The position numbers and the translations under genes were made by a program. This document shows, in pieces, positions 8,400 through 20,300 of a stretch of DNA of 64,000 nt (its first letter is position 1; each line of letters begins with the position of its first letter). Origin of the DNA: Variovorax boronicumulans (GTDB lineage: Bacteria; Pseudomonadota; Gammaproteobacteria; Burkholderiales; Burkholderiaceae_C); contig NZ_VEDO01000008.1 in NCBI RefSeq assembly GCF_007677875.1, positions 1 to 64,000 of the forward strand, read 5' to 3'. The notes under the pieces were generated by a model that was not told the DNA's origin, did not search any database, and saw only the letters and a list, made by a program, of their open reading frames with translations.

Positions 8400-10397
8400 A
8401 TGCTCCGCGCCGCCCTGGCCCCCGCCGCCGCCACGCTTGCCCCCTCGCCCTGGGTCGAACGCGCCGAAGCCCGCCAGAACGGCGTGGACCGGGCCTTGCT
8501 CCACGCCGCCGGCCAACTGCTGGCCGCGGTGAGCCCGCTGCGGCGCCAGCGCGTGCGGGCCTTCGCGCGGCGGGTGCTGGCCAGCGATGCATCGCTGCAG
8601 GCCGAGACGCTGGCGCAGCTGCAGGCCCGCGCCCAGGCCCTGCGCGCCGCGCTGCGGGCCGACGGCCTGGCCGAGGCCCATGTGGTGGCCGCGTTCGCGC
8701 TGGTGCGCGAGGTCAGCGGCCGCCAGCTCGGCAAGCGCCACTTCCCGGTGCAGCTGATGGGCGGGCGCGCCATCCTCGACGGCGTGATCGCCGAGATGGC
8801 CACGGGCGAAGGCAAGACGCTGACGGCGCTGCTGCCGGCCGTGACCATGGCGCTGGCCGGCGTGCCCGTGCACGTGGTCACCGTCAACGAGTACCTGGCC
8901 GCGCGCGACGCCGAGGAGATGACGCCGGTCTACGCCTTCTTCGGCCTGTCGGTCGGCCAGGTGCTGCCCGACCAGGAGCCACCCGCGCGGCGCGAAGCCT
9001 ACGGCGCCGACGTGGCCTACTGCGTCAACAAGGACCTCACCTTCGACTACCTGCGCGACCGCATCGAGGTGCTGCGCGGCCAGCTCGGCCCGCGCGCCGC
9101 CGTGGCCCAGCTGGTGGCCGGCCGCGCCGCGCCGCAGGCCGTGATGCGCGGCCTGTGGTTCGCCATCGTCGACGAGGCCGACAGCGTGTTCATCGACGAG
9201 GCGCGCACGCCGCTCATCATCTCGGCCACCAAGCCCGGCGGCGCCGGCATCCCCGAGTACGACGCCGCGCTGGCCCAGGCCGCGCGGCTGGAGGCCCGCA
9301 CGCACTTCCTGCTGCGCGAGCGCGAACGCCATGTGGTGCTGACCGAGGCCGGCCGCGCCTGGGTGCTGGCGCTGCGGGACGATGCGCTGCCGCGCGCCGA
9401 GGTCGAGCGCACGCGCGTGATCGAGCAGGCGCTCTCGGCCCTGCACTGCTACACACGTGACCGCCACTACATCGTGGCCGACGGCAAGGTGCAGATCGTC
9501 GACGAGTACACCGGCCGCGTGATGGCCGACCGCAGCTGGGAGAGCGGCCTGCACCAGATGGTCGAGCGCAAGGAGGCACTCGAGATCACGGCACGCCGCC
9601 ACACCACGGCGCGCATCACCTACCAGCGCCTTTTCCGGCGCTACCTGCGCGTGGGCGGCATGAGCGGCACCGTGACCGAGACGGCCGGCGAGCTCAAGTC
9701 GGTGCTGGGCCTGGACGTGCTGCGCATCGGCACGCACCGGCCCATCCTGCGGCGCGACCTCGGCATCCGGCTGTTCGCCGAAAGCGCGCAGCGCGATGCG
9801 GCCGTCGTGCAGTCCGCGCTGGCGCAGGCGGCGAAGGGCCGCGCCGTGCTGGTCGGCACGCGCTCGGTGGCGGCGTCCGAGCGCATCGGCGCACTGCTGG
9901 CCGCGGCCGGCGCCGCGCACCTGGTGCTCAACGCCAAGCAGGACGCCGAGGAGGCCGCCATCGTTGCCGGCGCCGGCGCACCGGGCCGCATCACGGTGGC
10001 CACCAACATGGCCGGCCGCGGCACCGACATCCACCTCGATCCCGCGGTGCGCAGCGCTGGCGGCCTGCACGTGGTGCTGACCGAGTTCCACGACTCCACG
10101 CGCATCGACCGCCAGCTCTACGGCCGCTCGGGCCGCCAGGGCGACCCCGGCAGCTTCGAGAGCCTGGTGGCGCTCGACGATGAGCTGTTCGCCACCCATG
10201 CCGCGGCCCTGCAGGCCTGGGTGCGCGCGCACTGCCGGCCCGACGCCAGCGGCCGCCTGCCCGGCTGGGCCGCGCATGCACTGCGGCGCTGGGCCCAGCG
10301 CCGTGCCGAGGCGCACCACGCGGACGTGCGGCGCCAGACGCTCAGCCACGAACGCGACAACGACCGGCTGCTGGCCTTTGCCGGCCGCCCCGAATGA
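8400..10397 (+). CDS. SecA-like ATPase, C-terminally shortened (dedicated paralogue)
   Basis: This 665-residue protein has the SecA motor. It contains the Walker A motif ATGEGKT with Lys139, VNEYLAARDAE, the second-lobe hallmark NKDLTFDYLRDR, and DEADSVFIDEARTPL (Asp258). A preprotein-crosslinking-type segment follows (about 285-370), then YTGRVM, the second helicase lobe with MSGTVTETAGE, VATNMAGRGTDIHL, and LYGRSGRQGDPG. Housekeeping SecA is roughly 850-900 residues. This one stops just inside the helical scaffold (QRRAEAHHADVRRQTLSHER), so the helical wing, the C-terminal linker and the zinc-binding tail are absent. The ATPase motifs are intact, arguing for a working enzyme and not a fragment. 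It starts 17 bp after the M50 gene and overlaps the next gene's possible upstream start. It is best seen as a specialised SecA for the giant protein. Confidence 0.9.
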   Translation: MLRAALAPAAATLAPSPWVERAEARQNGVDRALLHAAGQLLAAVSPLRRQRVRAFARRVLASDASLQAETLAQLQARAQALRAALRADGLAEAHVVAAFALVREVSGRQLGKRHFPVQLMGGRAILDGVIAEMATGEGKTLTALLPAVTMALAGVPVHVVTVNEYLAARDAEEMTPVYAFFGLSVGQVLPDQEPPARREAYGADVAYCVNKDLTFDYLRDRIEVLRGQLGPRAAVAQLVAGRAAPQAVMRGLWFAIVDEADSVFIDEARTPLIISATKPGGAGIPEYDAALAQAARLEARTHFLLRERERHVVLTEAGRAWVLALRDDALPRAEVERTRVIEQALSALHCYTRDRHYIVADGKVQIVDEYTGRVMADRSWESGLHQMVERKEALEITARRHTTARITYQRLFRRYLRVGGMSGTVTETAGELKSVLGLDVLRIGTHRPILRRDLGIRLFAESAQRDAAVVQSALAQAAKGRAVLVGTRSVAASERIGALLAAAGAAHLVLNAKQDAEEAAIVAGAGAPGRITVATNMAGRGTDIHLDPAVRSAGGLHVVLTEFHDSTRIDRQLYGRSGRQGDPGSFESLVALDDELFATHAAALQAWVRAHCRPDASGRLPGWAAHALRRWAQRRAEAHHADVRRQTLSHERDNDRLLAFAGRPE

Positions 10398-10408
10398 GGA
10401 GCCTTGCA

Positions 10409-11278
10409 ATGACCCGACACCTGCACCTGATGGGCCTCGTGGCCATGGCCTGGGCGCTGCATCCCTGCGCGCTGGCGGCCGAATTCAACTGCCTGATCGA
10501 GCCGCGCAAGGTGGTCGAGCTGCGCAGCCCCAGCACCGGCGTGGTCGACCGCGTCGACGCCGAGCGCGGCCAGCTGGTGCGCGCCGGCCAGGTGCTGGTG
10601 TCGCTGGACTCGGGCCTGGAGCGCGCGGCGCTGGACATCGCGCGCCACCGCGCCACCATGGAGGGCGCGGTCAAGACCGGCGAGAGCCGGCTGGCCTTCG
10701 CCACGCAGAAATTCCAGCGCCGCGACGAACTGCTCTCGCAGAAGTACGTCTCGCAGCAGGACCACGACGAGTCCCGCACCGAGATGCGCCTGGCGCAGAG
10801 CGAGCTGCTGGACGCGCGCGACAACCGCCGCCTGGCCGAACTCGAGGTGCGCCGCAACGAGGAACAGATCCGCCTGCGCACCATCCGCAGCCCTGTCACG
10901 GGTGTGGTGGTCGAGCGCAACGTGCACGTGGGCGAGCTGGCCGACCCGGGCGAGCAGCGCAAGCCGCTGCTGCGCATCGCCGAGATCTCCACGCTGTACG
11001 TGGAGGCGGTGCTGCCGGCCGAGGCCTACGCCCATGTGCGCGTGGGCCAGCAGGGCCAGGTGCGGGCCGATCTGCCCCTCAAGGTGAGCGCCGCCGCCAC
11101 CGTGCGCGTGGTCGACAAGGTGCTGGACGCGGCCTCCGGCACCTTCGGCGTGCGCCTGGAGCTGCCCAACGCCCAGGCCGAGATTCCGGCCGGCATCGCC
11201 TGCCGCGTCGACCTGCCCGATGTGCCCGCCTCACCGGCCCGGCGCGAGCAGCGCCGCTTCGACCCCAGCAAGGGCTGA
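10409..11278 (+). CDS. HlyD-family periplasmic adaptor
   Basis: The 289-residue product begins with a signal peptide (MTRHLHLMGLVAMAWALHPC, cleavage near ALAA). A short adaptor follows: lipoyl-like half (VVELRSPSTGVVDRVDAERG), coiled-coil hairpin (about 75-150, EMRLAQSELLDARDNRRLAE), second lipoyl half (IRSPVTGVVVERNVHVGE) and a beta-barrel domain ending at PSKG. I chose the ATG at 10409, which has GAGGA at 10396-10400. An ATG at 10394 in the same frame overlaps the SecA-like stop as ATGA and would add five residues. Unlike the first adaptor it has no transmembrane anchor or GAF region, so it is probably released into the periplasm and stacked with the membrane-bound adaptors. RND-type adaptors share this fold, but no RND pump is encoded nearby. 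Confidence 0.87.
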   Translation: MTRHLHLMGLVAMAWALHPCALAAEFNCLIEPRKVVELRSPSTGVVDRVDAERGQLVRAGQVLVSLDSGLERAALDIARHRATMEGAVKTGESRLAFATQKFQRRDELLSQKYVSQQDHDESRTEMRLAQSELLDARDNRRLAELEVRRNEEQIRLRTIRSPVTGVVVERNVHVGELADPGEQRKPLLRIAEISTLYVEAVLPAEAYAHVRVGQQGQVRADLPLKVSAAATVRVVDKVLDAASGTFGVRLELPNAQAEIPAGIACRVDLPDVPASPARREQRRFDPSKG

Positions 11279-11335
11279 CCGCCCGCACCCGACACACCAG
11301 AAAGACACGCGCACGCGCGCACCAGGAGAGACACC

Positions 11336-14300
11336 ATGCACCGCGACCCCATCCGCACCGCCGTCGAACTTCCTGCCCCCCCTGCAGCCCCGCTGTCCCG
11401 GCTCGCCCGCCTGCTGCCACGGCGCAAGGAGCGCGCCGCCGCGCCGTTCAAGCGCAAGCTGCTCGTGGAGACGCTGGAGCAGCGCGTGCTCATGGACGCC
11501 GACCCGCTGGCCGTGGCCGCCGTCAGCGCCCGGCTCGACAGCCCGGGCGAGGTCGATGTCTACACCTTCACGCTGGACAACGCGACCACGGTCTCCTTCG
11601 ACAGCCAGACCAACAACGGCAACATGCGCTGGACCTTGACCGGCCCCAGCGGCACGGTCGTCAACGCCCAGGGCCTGGACAGCCAGAGCAATGCTGCGGC
11701 CTATGCGCCGCTCAGTCTGGCGGCCGGCGACTACAGGATCACCATCGACGGCGTGGGCCAGACCACGGGCGACTACGGCTTTCGCTTGCTCGACCTCTCG
11801 CGCGCCGACAGCCTGCCGCTGGGCCAGCCCGTCAACGGGACCTTCGCCGACGGGGCGCAGCAGGTCGCCTACCAGTTCGACGCCCAGGCCGGCGATGCGC
11901 TGTGGCTGGACACCATCACCCTGCCCAGCGGCAGCAACCTGCGCCTGCACGACCCCTTCGGCAACCGCATCGGCACCTGGAGCAACGACGCCGAACTGCC
12001 GCTCCTGCCCTACAACGGCCGCTACACGCTGATCCTGGACGGCAACAGCAGCACGCCGCTGAACGCCGCCTACGCCTTCGCGCTGCGCCAGCTGGCCGCG
12101 CCCGCGACCGACCTGGGCAGCTTGCCCGCGGCCGGTGCCACGGTCAGCGGCAGCATCGCCGAGCCGGGCGACAGCGCGGTCGTGCGCTTCACGCTCGATG
12201 CAACGCGCCGCATCCTGATCGATTCGCGCAGCGCCACCAACAACCTGAACATGACGCTGACCGGCCCGGCCGGCCTGGTCACCGAAGCCACCAACGGCAA
12301 CACGCTGGCCAATGTGGGCCTGGGCAGCGTGGACAACTACGTCTCCAACTGGGGCGTGCTGGAGCTGCCGGCCGGCAGCTACACCCTGCGCATCGACGGC
12401 TCCGGCGCGGCCGTGGGCGAGTACGCACTGCGCTTCGTCGACGCCAGCAACCCCACGGCCGTGGTGCGCGAACAGTCCACCGCCGGCCAGCTCAACCCCG
12501 GCGGCGCCACCCATGTCTACCGCATCGCGGCCACGGCCGGCGACAGCATCCGCATGGACGCCGGCACCGCCACCGTGGGCGGCGTCAGCAACACCGGCGT
12601 GCTGGGCTGGACCCTGTACGACCCCTACGGCAGGCGCGTGACACAGGCCTCGAACTGGTCCGACGTGAACAACATCGCGCTCGGCCTGTCCGGCGACTAC
12701 ACGCTGGTGGTGCGCGGCGACAACGACCGCGCACCCGCCACCGACTACGCCTTCACGGTGGTGAGCCTGGGCAACACGCCGGTCAGCCTGCCGGCCGGCA
12801 CCGCCGTGGCCCTGGGCACCGCGCCCACCAGCGGCTCCATCGCCGCGGCCGGCGGCACCCAGGTCTGGCGCTTCACGCTGGCCCAGGCCACCACGGTGTA
12901 CTTCGACCCGCTCACGGGCGGCATGCCGGTGGACATGACCATCGCGCTGCAGGGCCCGCGCGGCACCGAGACCGCCGCCAACACCCGCTTCGGCGGCTGG
13001 AGCAACAGCTACGGCACCGACGGCGCCCAGGTCTGGAACCTGGCCGCCGGCGACTATGCGTTGACCGTCAGCTCCGCCAGCTCGGCCGTGGCCGCCTACC
13101 AATTTCGCCTGCTCAACCTGGCCGCGGCCGCCTCGCCGCTGTCCACGGGCAGCGTGACGCAGGGCGAACTCAACCCGGGCAGCGGCGTGGCCGTCTACAG
13201 CTTCGACGCGGCCGCGGGCGAGCGCATCTTCCTGGACGGCCGCTCCAGCGGCTTCACCAATCTCGAACGCCGCCTGATCGACCCCTGGGGCCGGCTGGTC
13301 AGCGGCGGCACGGCCAACCCGGGCACCGACAACCTCGAGGTGGTACTGCCCTATGCCGGCCGCTACACGCTGCTGGTCGAAGGCCACAACAGCCTCACCA
13401 CGCCCCAGCCCTACAGCTTCGTGCTGGAGCGGCCGGTGGACCGCACCGTGGCCTACGACATCGGCGTGGCCCAGCTGCCCGCCGTGCAATGGGGCACGGA
13501 CGGCGCCAACCCCGCGCTGCACTTCGACGGCAACCAGGTTGCCACCGTGGCGGCCGATCCGGCCCTCAGCATCCCCGGCGACGTGAGCTTCCAGCTGCGC
13601 TTCAAGGCCGACAACCTCGACCCCACCTGGCAGTCGCTGCTCTACAAGGGCAACCAGAACAACAGCGCCGCCGAGCGCAACTACTCGCTGTGGCTCAACA
13701 GCGCCGGCTACCTGCACCTGTCCATCGGCACCGACTGGGGCGAGTACACCGTGCGCACGGCCGATGCCAGCATCCAGGCCGACCGCTGGTACGACGTGGT
13801 CGGCGTGGTCGACCGCGCCAACGGCAAGCTGCGCATCTACATCGACGGCGTGCAGGCCGCCGAATCGACCAACGCGCTGCCGCCGGCCTCGGTGCCCAAC
13901 CGCACCTACGCCACGCCGCTGACCATCGGCAACGCCCTGGAGAATTGGTACAACAGCGTCTCCGGCTTCGAGGGCAGCATCAGCGAGGTGCGGGTCTGGA
14001 GCCGCGCGCTGACCGCCGCCAACGTCACCGCCTTCCAGACCACGGCGCCCAGCGCCAGCGACACCAGTTCGGTGCTGTGGCTGCCCCTCAACACGTCGGG
14101 CACCGGCACGCTTGCCGACGCCTCGGGCGAAGGCCGCAACGCCACGGTGAGCAGCGTCTATGCCGGCATCCCCGGCGTGGTGGTCGGCAACATTGCGGTG
14201 CCCGGCGAGAGCATCACCTACACGCTGAGCCTGGCCCAGGCGCGCCGTGTGTTCATGGACGCCCTGGTCGCGCCCGGCCAATTCAACGTCACCTTGACCG

Positions 14301-17300
14301 GCCCCAACACCAACCTCACCAGCACCGACCTGGCCTGGGTCGACAACAACGTCGACATGTTCGACCTGCCCGCGGGCGAGTACCGCATCACCGTGCGCGG
14401 CCAGGGCCAGCAGACCGGCAGCTTCGCGTTCCGGCTGCTCGACGCGGCCCAGGCCACGGCCATCGCCTACGACACCACGGTGCAGGGCCAGCTGCGGCCG
14501 GGCGACCAGGCCCAGCTGTACCGTTTCGACGCCCAGGCCGGCGAGGTGGTGTTCTTCGACGTGCTCGCCACCGGCGGCGCCAACGCGGCGCAGTGGCGCC
14601 TGGTCGATCCCTATGGCCGCACCGTGTTCAGCCGCACCGGGCTCTCCGACCGCGACAACACCACGCTTGCCGTGGCCGGCACCTACACCCTGGTGCTCGA
14701 CGGCTACCCCTACGAGCGCGACCGCTGGTCCGACTACAGCTTCTCGCTGCGCAAGGTCACACCCGCGGCGCCACAGCCCATCGTGCTGGGCCAGTCGCTG
14801 GACCAGCAGGCCCAGCGCACGGCCGGCCGCAACGGGGGCGGCGCCGTGGCCATCAGCAGCACGCAGTACGTGGAGATCAACGGCGCGGCCACCAACCTCA
14901 CGGGCCAGATGACCATCGAGGCCTGGTTCCGCGTCGACCGGCCCGGCACCGGCACCTGGACCGAGCTGTTCGTCAAGACGGACGCCGCCAGTTCGCGCCA
15001 GTACGGCGTGTGGATCAACACCAACGGCCAGATCTACGCCGAGGCCACCGACCTGAACAACGACAGCCGTGGCATCACCAGCGCGGCCGGCCTCGTCTCC
15101 AACGAAGCCAATGGCCAGTGGCAGCACGTGGCGCTGGTGCTGGACCGCGCCAACAGCCAGATGCGGCTGCTGCTCAATGGCGTGGAGGTGGTCAGCGGCT
15201 ACCTCTCGCCCCAGGCGTCCCTGCAACTGGCCGACGCGCTGCGCCTGGGCCGCAATGCCGAAGGCCATGCCGTGCACGAGGGCTACAGCGTGAGCGTGGA
15301 CGAGCTGCGCATCTGGAACGTGGCGCGCAGCAATGCGCAGATCGCCGCCGGCATGGCCGCCAACCTGCAGGGCAACGAGGCCGGCCTGGCCGCGCTGTAC
15401 CGCTTCAACGAGGCCAGCGGCACCGCCGTGGTGGACGCCACCGGTGCCGCGGGCGCGGGTGGCCAGCTCGTGCGCCTGGCCGACGAACTGCCCGGCCTGG
15501 TGGTCGGCCGCATCGATGCGCCGGGCCAGTCGCGCAGCTACACCTTCACACTCGACAGCGCGCGTGCGGTCTACCTGGACAACTTCACGCACCGCCACGA
15601 CCTGAACTGGCGCCTGACCGGCCCCACCGTGAACATCGGCACCAGCCTGTACGGTGCCGACAGCAACAACAGCTACAACCTGCTGCAGCTGCCCGCCGGC
15701 ACCTACACCTTCACGGTGGACGGCGCGGGCGCCGCGGTGGGCGAGTTCGCGTTCCGTCTGGTCGATGTGGCGGCCGCGCAGCAAGCCGTTGCGCTCGACA
15801 GCGAGGTGCAGACGCGGCTGGAGCCGGGCGCCATGGCGCGCCTGTTCACGTTCCAGGCCAGCGCCGGCCAGCGCCTGTTCCTCGACCTGCTGGATTTCAC
15901 CGGCACGCAGCCCGCCTGGCGCCTGCTCGACCCCACAGGCGCGCAGGTCTTCGGCGTGAACTGGGCCGCCGACGTGGACACCTTCACGGCCAGCCGCACC
16001 GGCACCTACACGCTGATCCTGGAGGACTACACCTCGTCGGGCGCCGCCGGCAGCGAGCGCGACGTGCGCTTCGCCGTGCGCACCGTGCAGGACCAGAGCC
16101 TGCCGCTGGTGCTGGGCACCAGCCAGCTCCGCGCGCCCGAATGGGTGGCCGGCCCCGAAGCCGCCGGCAGCGCCGTGCGCCTGGGCGAGGGCCGCGAGCT
16201 GGAGGTGCCGGCCAGCCCCGCGCTGGACCTGACCGGCAACTTCACCATTGAGGCGATGGTCAAGCTCGACCGCTACAGCGACGGCTGGATGCCGGTGGTC
16301 TCGCGCGGCAGCGACTACAACCACCAGACCTTCGGCCTGTGGATCGGCACCCAGGGCCAGATCTACCTGGACAGCCACCAGCTGGGCAGCAGCAACCCCG
16401 ACTACCCCTACGACCAGTTCTGGAACGTCGGTTCGGCCAACGGCGCCGTCACGCTCAACGCCTGGCACCGGCTCAGCGCCAGCGTGAACCGCAGCACGGG
16501 CGCGGTGGCGATCTATGTCGACGGCAACCTGGTGGCCTCGGCCCAGCTGCAGTACTACCAGGACGGCCCGGCCAGCAGCCAGCCCGATGCCAAGCTGTAC
16601 GTCGGCGCCACCGAGCTGACCGACCGCACGCCGCTGTACGGCGCGGTGGCCGACCTGCGCGTCTGGAACACCGCCCGCAGCGCGGCCCAGATCCACGCCA
16701 GCCAGAGTACGACGGCGCTGGCCGGCAACGAGGCCGGCCTGGTGCTGCTGCTGCCGATGGCGGGCGGCACCGGCAATGTGCTGGCCGGCAGCGGCAGCAG
16801 CGGCCTGTCGGGCCGCGTGCAGAGCGTCAACGCCGGCCTGTCGGCCACCGTGGTGGAGGGCAGCATCACCCAGCCCGGCCAGCGCGTGCTCTACCAGCTC
16901 AGCGTGGCGCAGGACACCCGCGTGCTGTTCGACACGCTGACCACCAACGGCAACTTCACCTGGTCGCTGCTGGACGAGGGCGGCAATGCGGTCGCCAAGG
17001 TCAACGGCGAGGCGCTGCAGAACCGCCGCCTGCGCGATGCCGATGCGGCCCACTCCAGCAACAGCCTGATGCTGCTGCGCGCCGGCCGCAGCTACACGCT
17101 GGTGATCGACGCCGACGGCCAGAACACGGGCGACTTCGCGTTCCGCCTGCTCAACCTGGCCAATGCCGAGGCCATCGCCTACGACCAGACCATCGCCTAC
17201 GTGGCCGAGCCGGCCAACGCCACACGGCTGTTCAGCTTCTCCGGCGTGGCCGGCCAGCAGATCGTGCTCGACGAGCTGGCCTGGCCCGGTGGCAACTGGC

Positions 17301-20300
17301 CCTACTGGCGCCTGTACGACCCGTTCGGCAACCAGATCCACGAAAGCTACTTCTACAGCGATTCGCCCACGCTCACGCTGGCCCGCACCGGCACCTACGT
17401 GCTGGCCGTCGAAGGCCAGGTCGACCAGCGCGGCACCACGCGGCCGAGCTTCCAGGTGCACCTGGCCGGCACCGTGACGCCGCCGGCCCTGCCCACCGGT
17501 ACCGCACTCGCCTTCACGGCCGGCGTGGCCACCGTCAACGGCACCAGCACCGCCATCGACACCCCAGCCGTCTACACCTTCACGCTGGCCCAGCCGCGCC
17601 GCATCTACGTCGACACGCTGAACCCCTCGACCGGCAACGCCTACTACAAGATCTGGAACCTGAGCAGCCCGGCCGGCACGGTGGCCGAGCGCTGGGCCTA
17701 CGACACCGACGGCCCGAACCAGCGCAGCTACTACGACCTGCCGGCCGGCGACTACGCCTTCTCGGTGCGCACGCCCTACGACTGGGCGCTCACCCCGTTC
17801 GCCTTCAGGCTCATCGACATCGACGCCGTGGCGCAGACGCTCACGCCCGGCAGCGCCGTCTCCGGCACGCTGGCACCAGCCAACACCGCGGCCTTCTTCC
17901 GCTTCGACGGCGAGGCCGGCGCGCGCTACTTCCTCAACGCCACCACCACGACCAACACCGGCAACACCTACTGGCGCCTGCTGGACGCGCAGACCCTGGG
18001 CACGGTGGCGCAGGGCTACTTCAACAGCCAGGGCGACGGCCTCACGGTGCCGCGCGACGGCAGCTACATCCTCACGCTGGAGGGCTACTTCGACACCGCA
18101 GGCCAATCCAGCTACGGCTTCACGCTGTACGAGAACGCCAACGCCACGACGGCCCTCACGCTGGGCAGCACCGTGACCGGCAACCTGGCCCAGCCCGGCG
18201 ACATGGCCAACTACAGCTTCACGCTGGACGCCGCCAGGCGGCTGTGGTTCGACTCGCTGACCGAGCGCTCGGACATCGTCTGGCGCATCCTGGACGCCGA
18301 CGGCGTCGCGGTGATCAGCGACCGCGACATCCGCGACTACACCAACTGGTACGACCCGTTCACCCTGGCGGCGGGCAGCTACACGCTGCAGATCGACGGC
18401 CGCGTCGCTGCCGCGGGCGGCTTCGGCTTCCGGCTCGTCGACATGGCCAGCGCCACGCTGCTGACGCCCGGCACCGCGCAGAGCGGCACGCTGACGCCCG
18501 GCACCGAGGTCGACTTCTACGCCTTCGACGCCCAGGCCGGCGACAGCTTCTTCTTCGACATGGTCTCGCGCACGACCAGCCAGACCATGTACTGGCGCCT
18601 GTACGACCCCTACGGCCAGCGCATCTGGGGCGGCACCGACCTGCAGGACGTGGACGTCACGCAGCTGGCGTACACGGGCCGCTACACGCTGGTGATCGAG
18701 GGCTACCCCGGCAACACGCAAAGCGCGAACTACAGCTTCAACGTGGTGCCGGTGCTGCCGCAGGCGCCCGTGGCGCTCAGCATCGGCCTGCAGCCCGCGC
18801 CCAACCTCCAGGTGCAGAACCTGCAGGTCGGCGGCGCCGACGGCAGCGTGCACTCGGGCGGCACGCTCAACATCGCCTGGCAGACCAGCAACAGCGGCGA
18901 CCGCGCGCTGGACACCGCCTTCCAGGAACGGGTGATCGTCACCAACGCCCAGGGCCAGACCGTGGTCAACGTGCTGCTGCCCTACGACCCGGCCGTGGCC
19001 GGCGTGATCGGCATCGGCCAGGCCAAGGCGCGCAGCACGCAGGTGCTGCTGCCGCCCGGCGCGGCCGGCGCGGGCCTGTTGACCATCACCGTCATTACCG
19101 ACACCACCAACGCCGTGCTCGAGAAGGGCGCGGCCGGCGAGTCGGACAACCAGCTGCAGACCACGGTCAACTCCACGCTGCTGGTCTATCCCGACCTGGG
19201 CGTCGGCCAGCTGGCCATCTCGCCGGCCGCGGGCCTGAAGGCCGGCGACCAGGTGACCGTCAGTTGGCGCGACGAGAACCGCGGCGATGCCGCGCCGGCC
19301 AACGGCTGGGTCGACCGCGTGGTGGTGCGCAACACCAGCACCGGCGCGGTGGTGCTCGACCAGCGCGTCACCGTCCCGGCGGGCAGCGCCGCCATCGCCG
19401 CGGGCGGCTCGCTCGCGCGGCAGTACGTGTTCAGCTGGCCGGCCGGTGCCAACGGCGTCGGCAACTTCGAGGTGACCGTCACGGCCGATGCCGAAGGCGC
19501 CGTGGCCGAGTACAACGCCACCGACACGGCCGAGGCCAACAACGCCGCCAGCACCACCTTCACCTCGGCACCCGACCTCACGATCGACGGCCTCACGGTG
19601 CTGACCACCACGCCAGTCTCCGGCGGCCTCGTGGACCTGCAATGGACGGTGCGCAACCAGGGCAACGCGCCCACGCCCACGGGCTGGTTCGACCACATCG
19701 TCGTGACCAACGTGGACACCGGTGCCACGCTGCTGAACCTGGACGTGTTTTACACGCCGACCACGGCGCTCGCGGTGGGTGGCTCGGCCACGCGCAACTT
19801 CCAGCTGCGGCTGCCGGACGGCCAGGCCTCGGTGGGCAACATCCGCTTCACCGTGGTGGCCGACCAGAACGCCAGCAGCGCCTCGGGCCTGGCCGAGACC
19901 AACGAGAACAACAACCAGGCCCAGGTGACCCGCGCGGCCGTGCTGAGCCAGGCCGCCAACCTCGTGGTGACCGACTTCACGGCACCGGCCGCGCAGCGCA
20001 GCGGCGACGCCGCCGCCTTCGCCTGGACCGTGCGCAACAGCGGCAACGCCGCCACGCCGGGCACGGCCTGGCACGACCGCATCGTGCTGTCGGCCGACGC
20101 CATCATCGGCAACGCCGACGACGTGACCGTGGCCACCGTGGCGCGCAACGGCGCGCTGGCCGCGGGCGCCAGCTACACGGTCGAGTGGTCGGCCACCGTG
20201 CCGGCCGGCTACGACGGCAACTACCGCTTCGCGCTCGTGACCGACGTGTTCAACACCGTGGCCGAGCCCGATGCCGAGAACGACAACGTGAGCGCTTTGC

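Noticed and set aside
6178-8592. Minus-strand 804-codon frame opposite the M50 gene
   Set aside because: The composition is typical of a reverse-complement shadow, and the opposite strand has the HExxH and second M50 motifs.
8400-10397. Calling the ATPase the housekeeping SecA
   Set aside because: It lacks the helical wing and zinc tail and sits in an operon with adaptors and a protease, not with the usual cell-division or mutT-type neighbours.
10409-11278. A type I or RND exporter
   Set aside because: There is no ABC transporter, RND pump or TolC-like gene in the window, and the giant protein has no RTX repeats or type I C-terminal signal.
10180-16251. Plus-strand 2023-codon frame overlapping the SecA-like, HlyD and giant genes
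   Set aside because: It crosses three supported genes in another frame and its translation is Arg/Pro/Gly-rich without domains.
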